Source of the DNA: Candidatus Krumholzibacteriia bacterium
GTDB lineage: Bacteria; Krumholzibacteriota; Krumholzibacteriia; LZORAL124-64-63
NCBI GenBank assembly: GCA_016744705.1
Contig: JADGDU010000010.1
Span: 85,812-149,811 of the forward strand
Direction: 5' to 3'
DNA: 64,000 nucleotides
Under the pieces are notes generated by a model. It saw nothing but the letters and a program-made list of their open reading frames with translations. It was not told the DNA's origin and made no database searches. This document shows positions 16,620 through 25,675 of this stretch, in pieces. Every line of letters begins with the position of its first letter. The stretch's first letter is position 1. Made by a program: the position numbers and the translations under genes.

Positions 16620-17636
16620 GTGTTTTTGGATATTGCCACCATCACCTTGGTTTCGGGTCGCGGCGGAGACGGTTGTGTTTCCACAAGGCGCGAAAAATTT
16701 GTGGCCTTTGGCGGTCCTGATGGCGGCAACGGCGGCACCGGTGGATCGGTGTGGCTGGAAGCCAGTAAAGAGCTTTCCACACTGCTGGATTTTCGTTACA
16801 AGCGCAGTTACAAAGCCAAATCAGGTGAAGCTGGTGGTAGCAGGAAAAAGACCGGGGCCGATGGTGAAGACATCGTGCTCAGAGTTCCCTGTGGCACTTC
16901 CATCCACAGCCTGGAGGACAATCGCCCACTCGGAGATTTGCTGGAACCGGGAGACCGGGTGCAAGTTCTTGCTGGCGGCAAGGGCGGTAAAGGTAACTGG
17001 GAGTACCGAAACTCCCGGAACCAGACACCCATGGTTGCCGGCGAAGGTAAGGATGGATCACAGATTCAGGTACGGCTTGAGCTCAAACTCATTGCTGACA
17101 TCGGTCTGGTGGGAGAGCCCAACGCAGGCAAAAGCACTCTGCTGTCGGTGATCACAGCCGCCCGGCCCAAAGTCGCCGATTACCCTTTCACCACCTTGGT
17201 GCCCAATCTGGGCATTGTAGACTTGGGTGATTTCACCAGTTGCACCATCGCTGATATTCCCGGTCTCATTGAAGGCGCTGCCGAAGGCAAAGGCCTGGGC
17301 CATGAGTTTTTGCGCCATGTGGAACGCACCCGGGCCTTGATTTTGCTTGTGGACTCTACTTATGAGTCGCCCAAACGGGCTCTGGATGTATTGAGAGAAG
17401 AGCTCATACGCCATGGCAACCGTCTGGCCGAACTGCCTTTTGCCGTCGTTGTGACCAAGCAGGACGTTCTGGATGAAAGTCGCCTGAAAGAGGTTATGGA
17501 TGAGGCTCGCCAGTGGTGCATGGACAATGGTGGCATTGAAACTCTGATGATTTCTTCGGTGGCCCGCAAGGGCATCGAGCCCCTGCGGTTCCTTATCAAG
17601 CGCATGTTTAATTACGATTACGGCAGCGCCGAATAG
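16620..17636 (+). CDS. obgE: Obg/CgtA ribosome-associated GTPase
   Basis: Essential GTPase in large-subunit assembly and stress response. It has 338 residues from GTG 16620. The N-terminal glycine-rich Obg fold (1-158) contains GGDGCVSTRREKFV and GGPDGGNGGTGGSV. The G domain has G1 GEPNAGKSTLL, G3 DIPGLIEGA and G4 TKQD. It ends soon after the G domain and lacks the C-terminal OCT extension of Gram-positive Obg. Confidence 0.95.
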   Translation: MFLDIATITLVSGRGGDGCVSTRREKFVAFGGPDGGNGGTGGSVWLEASKELSTLLDFRYKRSYKAKSGEAGGSRKKTGADGEDIVLRVPCGTSIHSLEDNRPLGDLLEPGDRVQVLAGGKGGKGNWEYRNSRNQTPMVAGEGKDGSQIQVRLELKLIADIGLVGEPNAGKSTLLSVITAARPKVADYPFTTLVPNLGIVDLGDFTSCTIADIPGLIEGAAEGKGLGHEFLRHVERTRALILLVDSTYESPKRALDVLREELIRHGNRLAELPFAVVVTKQDVLDESRLKEVMDEARQWCMDNGGIETLMISSVARKGIEPLRFLIKRMFNYDYGSAE

Positions 17637-17696
17637 GAATAAGCGAAACATTTTTTTCCTGACAGACCCTCGTCCTCCCGGACTGGCTGTTGCCTC

Positions 17697-18611
17697 ATGT
17701 TCCAACCCTTGGATTCATCGCCTGCTCCTATTGCGCGCCTCCAGGCCCATGATCCTCATTGGCCTGCCCTCTGGGCTGAAATCAAAGATCCTCCCCAGTT
17801 CATCCATGCACAGGGCTCTTGCGAGCATCTGAAGTTGCCTTCGGTGGCCATTGTCGGCACCAGACGTGCCAGCCAGCGAGGCTTGGCCTTTGCCCGGGCT
17901 CTGGGCTTTGTCCTGGCCAGCCGGCATTGGTGCGTGGTTAGCGGGATGGCTTTGGGGGTGGACGCGGCGGCTCACCGGGGAGCGCTGGAAGGAGGAGGGC
18001 CCACGGTGGCTGTCATGGGCACTGGGTTGGGGCGCATATATCCGGCAGCGCATGCCTCTCTGCGTCGAGAAATTGAATCCAATGGTTGTTGTATCAGTGA
18101 ATATGAGGCAGATGTGGGGCCGCGAAAATATCATTTCCCCCAACGCAACCGATTGATTGCCGGAATGGTCCAGGCGGTGATTGTCGTGGAGGCTCCTTTG
18201 CGTAGCGGCGCTTTGGTGACGGCCCAGTTGGCACTGGATTATAACCGGGAAGTATTCGCGGTGCCCGGCCCGGTGGATCAGGAAACCAGTCGAGGATGCC
18301 ATCACCTGTTGAAGCAGGGAGCGCATTTGTTGGAAACAGCCGACGATTTGCTGGCTGTACTGGGAACCCCAACAACAAAGAACCCTGACCAGATGGAGTT
18401 GCCTTTGGAGGGCACCAGTCCTGCTCATGGTTCGGCAGCCAGGTGGATCCTGGATCGGCTGGACTTTGAAGGAGTCAGCCGGGATGTTTTGCACCAACGA
18501 TTTCAGGGCACGGAGGAAATGTGGGGCGAAGGATTGCTGGCCCTGGAATTGGCTGGTCTCATGGGCCGATTGCCTGGAGGCCAATTGGTTCGAACCAGGT
18601 GGCGGATCTGA
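17697..18611 (+). CDS. dprA: DprA/Smf DNA-processing protein
   Basis: Cytoplasmic single-strand DNA-binding protein that loads RecA in natural transformation. It has 304 residues. The Rossmann-like domain shows VAIVGTRRAS, VSGMALGVDAAAHRGAL, TGLGRIYPAAHASL, FPQRNRLIAGM and VVEAPLRSGALVTAQLALDYNREVFAVPG. A winged-helix DML1-type C-terminus follows (about 240-300). It is shorter at the N-terminus than many DprA proteins, which carry a SAM domain. With a type IV pilus locus nearby, competence is plausible, but that is inference. Confidence 0.9.
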   Translation: MFQPLDSSPAPIARLQAHDPHWPALWAEIKDPPQFIHAQGSCEHLKLPSVAIVGTRRASQRGLAFARALGFVLASRHWCVVSGMALGVDAAAHRGALEGGGPTVAVMGTGLGRIYPAAHASLRREIESNGCCISEYEADVGPRKYHFPQRNRLIAGMVQAVIVVEAPLRSGALVTAQLALDYNREVFAVPGPVDQETSRGCHHLLKQGAHLLETADDLLAVLGTPTTKNPDQMELPLEGTSPAHGSAARWILDRLDFEGVSRDVLHQRFQGTEEMWGEGLLALELAGLMGRLPGGQLVRTRWRI

Positions 18612-18615
18612 CATC

Positions 18616-18643
18616 TTGAAAATTGAAACCCCTATGGTACTGT
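18616..18643 (+). promoter_or_regulatory. Candidate sigma-70 promoter of the ABC exporter
   Basis: TTGAAA, 16 nt, TACTGT, about 48 nt upstream of the ATPase start. The -10 is imperfect. Confidence 0.4.
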
Positions 18644-18690
18644 TTCCGTAAAGATGATTCCATCATCAACACACCAACAGGGAGACTCTC

Positions 18691-19632
18691 TTGATCAAGG
18701 TCCAGAACCTGGTAAAAAAGTACGGCTCACATCGGGCTGTGGACAGCATCAGTTTTGAAGTGGGAAAGGGTGAACTGTTTGGTCTCCTGGGGCCCAACGG
18801 GGCAGGAAAAACCACCACCATCAGCACCTTGGCTACGCTTTTGCCACCCGATGGTGGAAAGGCCAGCATTGGGGGGCATGATGTGGCCAGCAGCCCTGGG
18901 CAAGTGCGGCGTCTGTTAGGCGTCGTTCCCCAGGAAATCGCTTTATATACTGATTTGAATGCCAGGGATAACTTGCGATTTTGGGGCGAGCTTTATGGTC
19001 TGGGCGGAAAATCTCTGGATATGAGGGTGGGCGAATTGCTGGAATTGTCTGCCCTCGGTGAACATGCTACCCAAAAAGTGAGCACTTTTTCCGGAGGAAT
19101 GAAGCGCCGGTTGAATCTGGTGGTGGGCCTCATCCATTCCCCAGAGGTCTTGTTCCTGGATGAACCCACGGTAGGCATTGACGCCCAGGCTCGTACCCGC
19201 ATTCTGGATATGATTCGCCAGCTGGGGGAAAGTGGCCTGACGGTGATTTACACCACTCACTATCTGGAAGAAGCGGAGCAACTCTGCGACCGGATTGGGG
19301 TCATCGATCAAGGACAAATGGTGGCCTTGGGTGATAAGGAAGAACTCATTGCTCAGGTGGGGGATAATGATTTTGTCCGTCTGCAAGTTGCCGCCGCCCA
19401 ACAAGACAACCTCCTGATGGTTTGCAAGGATTGGCTGGGTTTTCAGTCCGTGTGTGTGAAACGCGGGAAGGTGGAAATTGAAACCCAGGATGGCGCCCGT
19501 TTATTACCCCAACTGCAAGCCTGGCTGAAGGAACAAAACCAGCCATTGGAGCAGCTGGAAATTGAGCGCCCCAACCTGGAAACGCTTTACCTCAATCTCA
19601 CGGGCCGTGGCCTCAGGGAACAGGTGAAGTGA
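18691..19632 (+). CDS. ABC-2 exporter ATP-binding protein (NatA-like)
   Basis: 313-residue ATPase from TTG 18691, 5 nt after GGGAGA. It has Walker A GPNGAGKTT, signature FSGGMKRR, Walker B VLFLDEP and switch His TTHYLEEAEQ. A C-terminal extension (about 225-313) is typical of the DrrA/NatA type. Two ABC-2 permeases follow with overlapping or touching reading frames, forming an exporter module. The substrate (sodium, drug or lipid-like) cannot be assigned. Confidence 0.9.
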   Translation: MIKVQNLVKKYGSHRAVDSISFEVGKGELFGLLGPNGAGKTTTISTLATLLPPDGGKASIGGHDVASSPGQVRRLLGVVPQEIALYTDLNARDNLRFWGELYGLGGKSLDMRVGELLELSALGEHATQKVSTFSGGMKRRLNLVVGLIHSPEVLFLDEPTVGIDAQARTRILDMIRQLGESGLTVIYTTHYLEEAEQLCDRIGVIDQGQMVALGDKEELIAQVGDNDFVRLQVAAAQQDNLLMVCKDWLGFQSVCVKRGKVEIETQDGARLLPQLQAWLKEQNQPLEQLEIERPNLETLYLNLTGRGLREQVK

Positions 19633-20972
19633 TGCGGCTTAATGCTCTGGTAAGAAAAGACTTGATCCGGTTTGTCAGCGACCGCCGGGCTCTGGTTGTA
19701 AACATGGTCCTGCCTCTGCTTTTGACTTCCATCATGGGGCTCAGTTTTGGTGGTGGTATGTTTGGCCAAAGCAAAGGCATCAGTGCCATTCCTTTGGCGC
19801 TGGTGGGTAGCGATCTGCCTGAAATGCTGAAAGAACGATTGGCTGAGGGCCTGCGCGAGTCGGAGTTTTTTGAAGTGACCTGGACCGACAGCCTGAATGC
19901 AGATGCCATGGTTCGCCAGGGCACAGTCACCGCTGCGGTCTTTCTGCCGCCTTCCTTTGGCGAAGATTTTTTCCGCCTCAGGCCAGTGGAAATCCAACTT
20001 TGGAAAGATCCCGGCAGCGAACTCAAATCCGGTATTGTGGAGCAAATTATCACTCGTGCGCTGCGCCAGTACCAGGCAGGAGAGGCTGCGTATCTCAGCC
20101 TTTGGCCCAACGAAGATTACCCTGATCTGCTCAGTGAAGATGGAGAATTCGAGGATGCCTTTATCAACGGAGATATGACCACCATTTGGAAGCGGTGGCG
20201 CCAGACGCAAAATGATCCACAATGGGCCGAAGCTCGGGATAAAATGATTTTGTCGGTGGACCGACATCTGGCCTTGTCTGAGGCTATGGAATCTTCAGTG
20301 GTGAGTCTTACAGTTCACGACAAGGCCCCCATGGGGGAAGCCGAGACTCCTAAAGACATGAATCTCTATGACTATTTCCTACCTGGTTTTTCCGTGTTTT
20401 TTCTGATGTTTGCTGTTTCGGCCAGCGCCCGTGACCTGCACCGGGAGAAACTCAATGGGACCTTACACCGACAACTTCTCTCACCCGTTTCCAGCATTGA
20501 TTTTCTCTTGGGAAAATGGATCTCATCATCTCTGCAGGGAGTTTTCCAACTGGTGGTTTTGTATTTGCTGGGCGCCGTCCTGTTCCAAGTAAATCTGGGC
20601 CCCAACTTTTGGTCACTGCCTGTGGTTATACTGCTGTGTTGCATGGCCGGCAGCGGATTTTTCCTTGTGATCGCTCTGCTCACTCCTACGGAAAAAATGA
20701 TGGATAATATCAGCACCATGGTGGTTCTGGTTTTTGCCATGGTGGGTGGAAACATGATGCCGCTGGATCAACTGCCCTCCTGGGTGCATACCTTTGGTCG
20801 CTTCGGATTTAATTATTGGGCCAATGTTAGTTTCAACGACATCATGGCCAAAAACCAGAGTGCCGCTGCCAACCTGCAGCCTCTGATCGTACTCGCGTTT
20901 ATGACGGCAGGATTTTTGGTGGTCAATGTTCTCATTGTCCGGCTTAAAATGCGGAAGGGGGTATGGGCGTGA
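19632..20972 (+). CDS. ABC-2 permease with large periplasmic domain, first subunit
   Basis: 446 residues from ATG 19632, overlapping the ATPase stop. One N-terminal membrane helix (about 18-38) is followed by a periplasmic domain of about 200 residues. A cluster of five or six helices fills the C-terminal half (FFLMFAVSASARDLHREKLNGTLHRQLLSP marks the ABC-2 core). This 1+5 topology is that of NatB/YhaP-type exporters. It is the partner of the next gene. Confidence 0.87.
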   Translation: MRLNALVRKDLIRFVSDRRALVVNMVLPLLLTSIMGLSFGGGMFGQSKGISAIPLALVGSDLPEMLKERLAEGLRESEFFEVTWTDSLNADAMVRQGTVTAAVFLPPSFGEDFFRLRPVEIQLWKDPGSELKSGIVEQIITRALRQYQAGEAAYLSLWPNEDYPDLLSEDGEFEDAFINGDMTTIWKRWRQTQNDPQWAEARDKMILSVDRHLALSEAMESSVVSLTVHDKAPMGEAETPKDMNLYDYFLPGFSVFFLMFAVSASARDLHREKLNGTLHRQLLSPVSSIDFLLGKWISSSLQGVFQLVVLYLLGAVLFQVNLGPNFWSLPVVILLCCMAGSGFFLVIALLTPTEKMMDNISTMVVLVFAMVGGNMMPLDQLPSWVHTFGRFGFNYWANVSFNDIMAKNQSAAANLQPLIVLAFMTAGFLVVNVLIVRLKMRKGVWA

Positions 20973-22195
20973 ACACCAAAATCATTATGGCCATCATCAA
21001 ACTTCGTCTGCTGCGTGTCTTTCGCGATCGCACAAACCTGGTCTGGCTTTTGTTAATGCCCATGATCTTCTCCTTGATCATGGGGCAGCTCATGGGAGAT
21101 TGGGATAGCGACGGTCCGTCCCGAAAACCCCGCTTTATGGTTTATGATCTGGATGGCGGCCCGGCCACAGATCAGTTGCTGGCCCCCATGGTAGATCAGG
21201 AAAACTTTCTCATGGTGCGAGCTGACTCCGTGATCACCGAGGCCCGGGCGCGGCAGCTGGTGGAAGAGGGACGCATCACGGCGGCTCTTTTTATTCCCGC
21301 TGATTTTTCCGCTGCGGCTGAAGCGGGGCTGCAGGCCAACCTTGAGTTGTTTTACAACAGCGAAAGACTGAGCAGCCAGACGGTGCGAACCCAGTTGGAT
21401 GAAACTCTTCTGACAGTCAATACATTGACCGCTGCCAATTCATTAGTTTCGGTTCCCGACAGTGAAGGCCGAATTCCCCCCGGACACAGTGCCCATTTAG
21501 ACAAGGCTGTCTTTCAGGAAAGCTGGAGCAATCCCCGGGTCCAGTTGCAGGTACAAACTTTGGGCAGGCAGGAAGAAGTAGACTTTCCCCTGACCCGATC
21601 CGCCCAACACGTAGGGCCTTCCTACACTCTGTTTTTTATGATGATGTTTCTGATGATGTCGTCCAAAGACCTGGTGGAAGAACGCCGGAACCGCACTTTG
21701 TCACGGTTGGTAATCAGCCGTGCCAGCAGTCTGGATCTGGTGTTGGGATTCTTTCTCGGAGGACTCATTCTGGGCTTGATTCAGGCTACGGTTCTACTGG
21801 TGTTGAATATGATGCCGCCCTTCCGGGTGGACTATGGCGATTCCCTCGCTGGTCTTGTCCTGGTGGTCTTGCTCTTTGGCGGTTTCTGTTCTGCCGCTTC
21901 GGTGTTGCTGGGCAGCATCGCCCGCAGCGGTCCCCAGGCCGATGGTCTGGGCATGACCTTTACCATGGTCATGGCTTCCCTTGGGGGCTTGTGGTGGCCT
22001 TTGGAAATCGTGCCCGGCTTCATGCAGAAACTGGGACACAGCCTTCCATCCGGCCAGGCCATTTCTGTTTTTCATGATATGATTGGGCGTGGTTATGGAG
22101 TGTCGGAAATATCCGGCTGGCTAGTGGGCTTGGGGATATGGTTTTTGGGTGCCTTGCTGCTGGCGGTGTGGCGTTTGCGGCGGTTGGTGGCCTAG
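20963..22195 (+). CDS. ABC-2 permease with large periplasmic domain, second subunit
   Basis: 410 residues from ATG 20963, overlapping the upstream gene by 10 nt. It has the same architecture: one N-terminal helix, a periplasmic domain (about 40-220) and five or six C-terminal helices with the ABC-2 core loop SSKDLVEERRNRTLSRLVISRASSLDLVLG. Two different permeases plus one ATPase suggest a heterodimeric channel. No substrate clue is visible. Confidence 0.87.
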   Translation: MGVNTKIIMAIIKLRLLRVFRDRTNLVWLLLMPMIFSLIMGQLMGDWDSDGPSRKPRFMVYDLDGGPATDQLLAPMVDQENFLMVRADSVITEARARQLVEEGRITAALFIPADFSAAAEAGLQANLELFYNSERLSSQTVRTQLDETLLTVNTLTAANSLVSVPDSEGRIPPGHSAHLDKAVFQESWSNPRVQLQVQTLGRQEEVDFPLTRSAQHVGPSYTLFFMMMFLMMSSKDLVEERRNRTLSRLVISRASSLDLVLGFFLGGLILGLIQATVLLVLNMMPPFRVDYGDSLAGLVLVVLLFGGFCSAASVLLGSIARSGPQADGLGMTFTMVMASLGGLWWPLEIVPGFMQKLGHSLPSGQAISVFHDMIGRGYGVSEISGWLVGLGIWFLGALLLAVWRLRRLVA

Positions 22196-22257
22196 AAAAC
22201 CAACTGGTTTAAAGGAAATGGCTGGTTCCGTAAGGCACCAGCCATCTCTTTGACAAC

Positions 22258-22569
22258 TTATTCTGACTGAAAGCCGATTCCCGGTCCATCCTGGCCAGGT
22301 TGCCCGGCCAGCTTGATTTCCCCATGAACTTTTTCATACCGCTCAATATTGGCGCCGAGGGTTTTGTGCAGAGCCTTCACGGCCTGGGGTGTCATGATGA
22401 TGCGGGCGTGCACTTTTGTTTTCTGCATTCCCGGAACCAGCCTGGCAAAATCCATAATGAATTCTGCTGGGCTGTTGGTGATCAGGGCCAGGTTGGCGTA
22501 AATGCCTTCGGCCTCTTTTTCACCCAGATCAAGGGTGATGCGTTGCTGGGGTTGCTGCGGCTTAGTCAT
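22258..22569 (-). CDS. DUF3467 family protein
   Basis: 103 residues on the minus strand. I chose the ATG with complement at 22567-22569 because AAGGAGTAT precedes it (MTKPQQPQQRITLDLGEKEAEG). The pattern IYANLALITNSPAEFIMDFARLVPGMQKTKVHARIIMTPQAVKALHKTLGANIERYE is the DUF3467 signature, whose function is unknown. It stands alone between two plus-strand operons, with its start region facing hldE. Confidence 0.82.
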   Translation of the reverse strand: MTKPQQPQQRITLDLGEKEAEGIYANLALITNSPAEFIMDFARLVPGMQKTKVHARIIMTPQAVKALHKTLGANIERYEKVHGEIKLAGQPGQDGPGIGFQSE

Positions 22570-22665
22570 GGGATACTCCTTGTAAAATGAAAAAACTTTT
22601 TTCCACAATACTACTCAAACCCCCATTTGGAAAATGCATTTGCATCCTTGGGGCGGGGACAAATT

Positions 22666-22693
22666 TGACACTCCGGCGCCCCGATGGTAGCTT
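22666..22693 (+). promoter_or_regulatory. Candidate sigma-70 promoter of the heptose genes
   Basis: A perfect -35 TTGACA, 16 nt, then TAGCTT, about 50 nt before the heptose kinase start. Confidence 0.45.
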
Positions 22694-22744
22694 CCGCCCT
22701 TCAGATCTTATCATTTTCAGGGATGAATTCAGAAAGCCAGTGGC

Positions 22745-23740
22745 ATGAGTCAACTTCCTAACACACCGGATGCAGCCATCGTAGCAACCTTTGCCACCCG
22801 CCGTCTGGCTGTCATTGGCGACAGCATGGTGGACCGTTTCCTTTGGGGTAAGGTGGACCGTATCAGTCCCGAAGCCCCAGTGCCGGTGGTCAAGCTGGAA
22901 AAAGAAACCCGCAAGCTGGGAGGGGCGGCCAATGTGGCTGCCAATATCTGTGCCCTCGGGGCCGAGGTGGTTCTTTTTGGACTCAATGGAAAAGACGAAG
23001 CCGGTGTTTGGATGAATGAATTGCTGGCAGAGCACGGCATCGATGCCCAGGGCATGGTGGAGGCGGATGATCGTCCTACCACCATCAAGACCCGCATAAT
23101 TGCCCACAACCAACAAGTGGTGCGCACGGATCGGGAAGACGACAGCCCCGTTTTGGATTCTCAGGTCAATGAGCTTCTGGGTCGCCTTGAAGCCATGGGG
23201 CCTTTTGATGGATACGTCCTCAGCGATTATGGCAAAGGCGTACTCACCGACGCAGCCTTAAAACAGTGCATTTCCATCGCCAAAGCTGCCGGCAGCCCCA
23301 TCATTGTTGACCCCAAAAAAGGCGATTATAGTCAGTACCGGGGAGTGACCAGCCTCACACCAAACCAGAAGGAAGCAGAGCAGGCCTGTGCTCTTTCCAT
23401 TACCGAAGAAACCAGCCTCACCAAAGCAGGAAATGCTCTGCTGGAGCGCACCGCAGCCGACGCTGTCCTGATCACTCGGGGCGAACATGGCATGGCTTTG
23501 TTTGAAAAAGACGGCCAGCAACACCACCTGGCCACAGAAGCTTCTCACGTATATGACGTGACTGGAGCTGGCGATACAGTGATCGCCGTCTATACCACCG
23601 CCCTGGCTGCTGGAACTGATTTTTCCACCGCTGCCAGTCTGGCGAACCACGCCGCGGGTGTGGCAGTGCGGGAGCTGGGTACGGTGGCTGTGACGGCCGA
23701 TCAATTGCGCGAAGCTCTGGATGAAGCGGGGCAATCATGA
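22745..23740 (+). CDS. hldA: D-glycero-beta-D-manno-heptose-7-phosphate kinase (HldE N-domain, RfaE1)
   Basis: PfkB/ribokinase-family kinase that phosphorylates C1 of heptose-7-phosphate in ADP-heptose synthesis for LPS inner core. It has 331 residues. Motifs are VIGDSMVDRFLWG, the GG-containing KLGGAANVAANICALGA, and the C-terminal DVTGAGDTVIAVYTTALAAG with the catalytic Asp. It overlaps the nucleotidyltransferase gene by 4 nt, so the two activities fused as HldE in Escherichia coli are separate proteins here. Confidence 0.9.
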   Translation: MSQLPNTPDAAIVATFATRRLAVIGDSMVDRFLWGKVDRISPEAPVPVVKLEKETRKLGGAANVAANICALGAEVVLFGLNGKDEAGVWMNELLAEHGIDAQGMVEADDRPTTIKTRIIAHNQQVVRTDREDDSPVLDSQVNELLGRLEAMGPFDGYVLSDYGKGVLTDAALKQCISIAKAAGSPIIVDPKKGDYSQYRGVTSLTPNQKEAEQACALSITEETSLTKAGNALLERTAADAVLITRGEHGMALFEKDGQQHHLATEASHVYDVTGAGDTVIAVYTTALAAGTDFSTAASLANHAAGVAVRELGTVAVTADQLREALDEAGQS

Positions 23741-24228
23741 CTTCTGGCTATAAAACAGGCATCGTGCTGGCCCGAAATGATTTGGCTGCCTGGGCTGAAA
23801 GAGTCCACGCCGCCGGCCGCACCATCGCTTTCACCAACGGGTGTTTTGATCTTATCCACCGAGGCCATCTGGAAAGCCTGAAACAAGCTGCGGCCCCTGC
23901 CGATGAATTGGTTGTGGCTCTTAATTCTGACCTGTCGGTCACAGCGCTTAAGGGCCAGGGCCGACCCATCCTGCCTGAAAATGACCGAGCCGCCTTAATT
24001 GCTGCCTTGCGGCCTGTTTCCGCGGTCACCATATTTGGAGAGCCGACACCGCTGGAGTGTATTCTCCAGATCCGGCCGGACGTGCTCGTCAAGGGGTCCG
24101 AGTACAAGGAAGAGGACATCGTGGGAGCCCGGGAAGTCAAATCCTGGGGTGGCCACATCGTCCGCGTGCCGATGGTGGAAGGTTGGTCGACCTCCCAAAT
24201 CATTGCAGCGATCCAGAATTTGAGTTGA
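23737..24228 (+). CDS. hldC: D-glycero-beta-D-manno-heptose 1-phosphate adenylyltransferase (HldE C-domain, RfaE2)
   Basis: Cytidylyltransferase-fold enzyme making ADP-D,D-heptose. It has 163 residues. FTNGCFDLIHRGHLESLKQA carries the HxGH nucleotidyltransferase motif, and LVKGSEYKEEDIVGAREVKSWGG is the C-terminal family signature. It is coupled to the kinase by an ATGA overlap. It supports an LPS core containing heptose. Confidence 0.92.
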   Translation: MTSGYKTGIVLARNDLAAWAERVHAAGRTIAFTNGCFDLIHRGHLESLKQAAAPADELVVALNSDLSVTALKGQGRPILPENDRAALIAALRPVSAVTIFGEPTPLECILQIRPDVLVKGSEYKEEDIVGAREVKSWGGHIVRVPMVEGWSTSQIIAAIQNLS

Positions 24229-24270
24229 TCGCTGCAGCCCGAGGCCTCACACCGAGGCGAAGGAGCGATT

Positions 24271-25587
24271 ATGAGCAGGATTAAGGTTATTATTTTAGGC
24301 GCAGCCGGCCGTGATTTTCACAACTTCAATTGTGTGTATCGTGGCAACGAAACTTATGAAGTTGTCGCATTCACTGCCACCCAAATTCCTGACATTGACG
24401 GCCGCAAATACCCCGCCGAACTGGCCGGGGACCTTTATCCCAATGGTATTCCCATTGAAGATGAATCCAACCTCCTGGAAATGATCAGCAAATACGAACC
24501 GGACATGTGTGTCATGAGCTATAGCGATCGCAGCTATGAGCAAGTCATGAGCTTGGGCAGCATCGTCAATGCCGCTGGCTGCGACTTCTGCATGCTGGGT
24601 GAACGCCACACCCAGATCAAAAGCACCAAGCCTGTGATCAGCGTGGGGGCCGTGCGCACCGGTTGTGGCAAAAGCCAAACCAGCCGCCGCATCTGTGAAA
24701 TCCTGCGGGCTGCCGGGAAAAAGGTTGTGGCCATTCGCCACCCCATGCCCTACGGCGATCTTGTAGCCCAGCGTGTCCAGCGCTTCGCCACTTACGAAGA
24801 TCTGGCTAAGCACAAGTGCACCATCGAAGAGATGGAAGAGTACGAACCTCATGTCATGGCCGGTGGCGTAATTTACGCTGGTGTTGATTATGAAGCCATT
24901 CTGCGCGAGGCCGAGAAGGAAGCTGACATCATCCTTTGGGACGGTGGCAACAACGATACTCCCTTCTACAAGAGTGATATGCACATCGTGGTGGCCGACC
25001 CTCACCGCGCTGGCCATGAAAACACTTATTTCCCCAGCGAGACCAACGTGCGTCTGGCTGATGTGGTGATCATCAACAAAGTTGTCGAAGCCGAATTCGA
25101 AAATATCGAATTGGTGCGTGATAACATTCGCGAGATCAACCCCAACGCCGTGATCATTGATGGCGCCAGTCCACTGACCGTCGAAGGTGATGTGGACCTC
25201 ATGGGTAAGACGGTGCTGGTTGTTGAAGACGGCCCAACTCTGACTCATGGCCAGATGGCTTATGGTGCCGGAGTCGTGGCAGCTCTGCGCAACGGCGCCG
25301 AAGAGCTGGTGGATCCCCGGCCTTGGGCTGTGGGTAAATTGGCAGAAACATTTGAACTCTATCCTGAAATCGGCACCTTGTTGCCGGCCATGGGATATGG
25401 CGACCAACAAGTGGCGGATCTGGAAAAAACCATCAACGCCGTGCCCTGCGATGTTGTGGTTATCGGAACGCCTATCGACCTGAACCGTATTGTCAAAATT
25501 GAAAAACCAACCGTTCGGGTGAGTTACGAGCTTCAGGAAATTGGTTCGCCAAACCTGAATGAATTGCTGGCAAGGTTCGTCGACTAG
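24271..25587 (+). CDS. Cyclic 2,3-diphosphoglycerate synthetase-like P-loop protein
   Basis: 438 residues with a good AAGGAG site before ATG 24271. An N-terminal Rossmann-like domain (KVIILGAAGRDFHNFNCVYRGN, about 3-150) is joined to a P-loop kinase-like domain starting at VGAVRTGCGKSQTSRRI (about residue 130-140). DIILWDGGNNDTPF follows as an acidic motif. This is the architecture of cyclic 2,3-diphosphoglycerate synthetase (cpgS) of methanogens and its bacterial relatives, whose roles are largely uncharacterised. It lies between the heptose genes and sucC. Whether it makes cyclic-2,3-DPG here is unknown. Confidence 0.72.
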   Translation: MSRIKVIILGAAGRDFHNFNCVYRGNETYEVVAFTATQIPDIDGRKYPAELAGDLYPNGIPIEDESNLLEMISKYEPDMCVMSYSDRSYEQVMSLGSIVNAAGCDFCMLGERHTQIKSTKPVISVGAVRTGCGKSQTSRRICEILRAAGKKVVAIRHPMPYGDLVAQRVQRFATYEDLAKHKCTIEEMEEYEPHVMAGGVIYAGVDYEAILREAEKEADIILWDGGNNDTPFYKSDMHIVVADPHRAGHENTYFPSETNVRLADVVIINKVVEAEFENIELVRDNIREINPNAVIIDGASPLTVEGDVDLMGKTVLVVEDGPTLTHGQMAYGAGVVAALRNGAEELVDPRPWAVGKLAETFELYPEIGTLLPAMGYGDQQVADLEKTINAVPCDVVVIGTPIDLNRIVKIEKPTVRVSYELQEIGSPNLNELLARFVD

Positions 25588-25614
25588 TAATATTGTACGT
25601 GTATGCAACAAGAT

Positions 25615-25645
25615 GGTCGGCCGGTCATGGGGACCGGCCGGCCGA
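25615..25645 (+). terminator. Stem-loop between the cpgS-like gene and sucC
   Basis: GC-rich GTCGGCCGGTC pairs with GACCGGCC(GGCC)GAC around ATGGG. No strong T-tract follows, so it may be a terminator or an mRNA stabiliser. Confidence 0.5.
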
Positions 25646-25675
25646 CACTAATGTCAATTTCCGGGGAGGAAATGC

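Noticed and set aside
17715..18614. A 299-residue minus-strand frame opposite dprA
   Set aside because: Antisense shadow; dprA carries full family motifs on the plus strand.
24295..25611. A 438-residue open frame on the minus strand, as long as the cpgS-like gene
   Set aside because: It is the antisense shadow of the plus-strand gene. The plus frame has a ribosome-binding site and recognisable motifs; the minus frame is His/Gln-rich without domain signatures.
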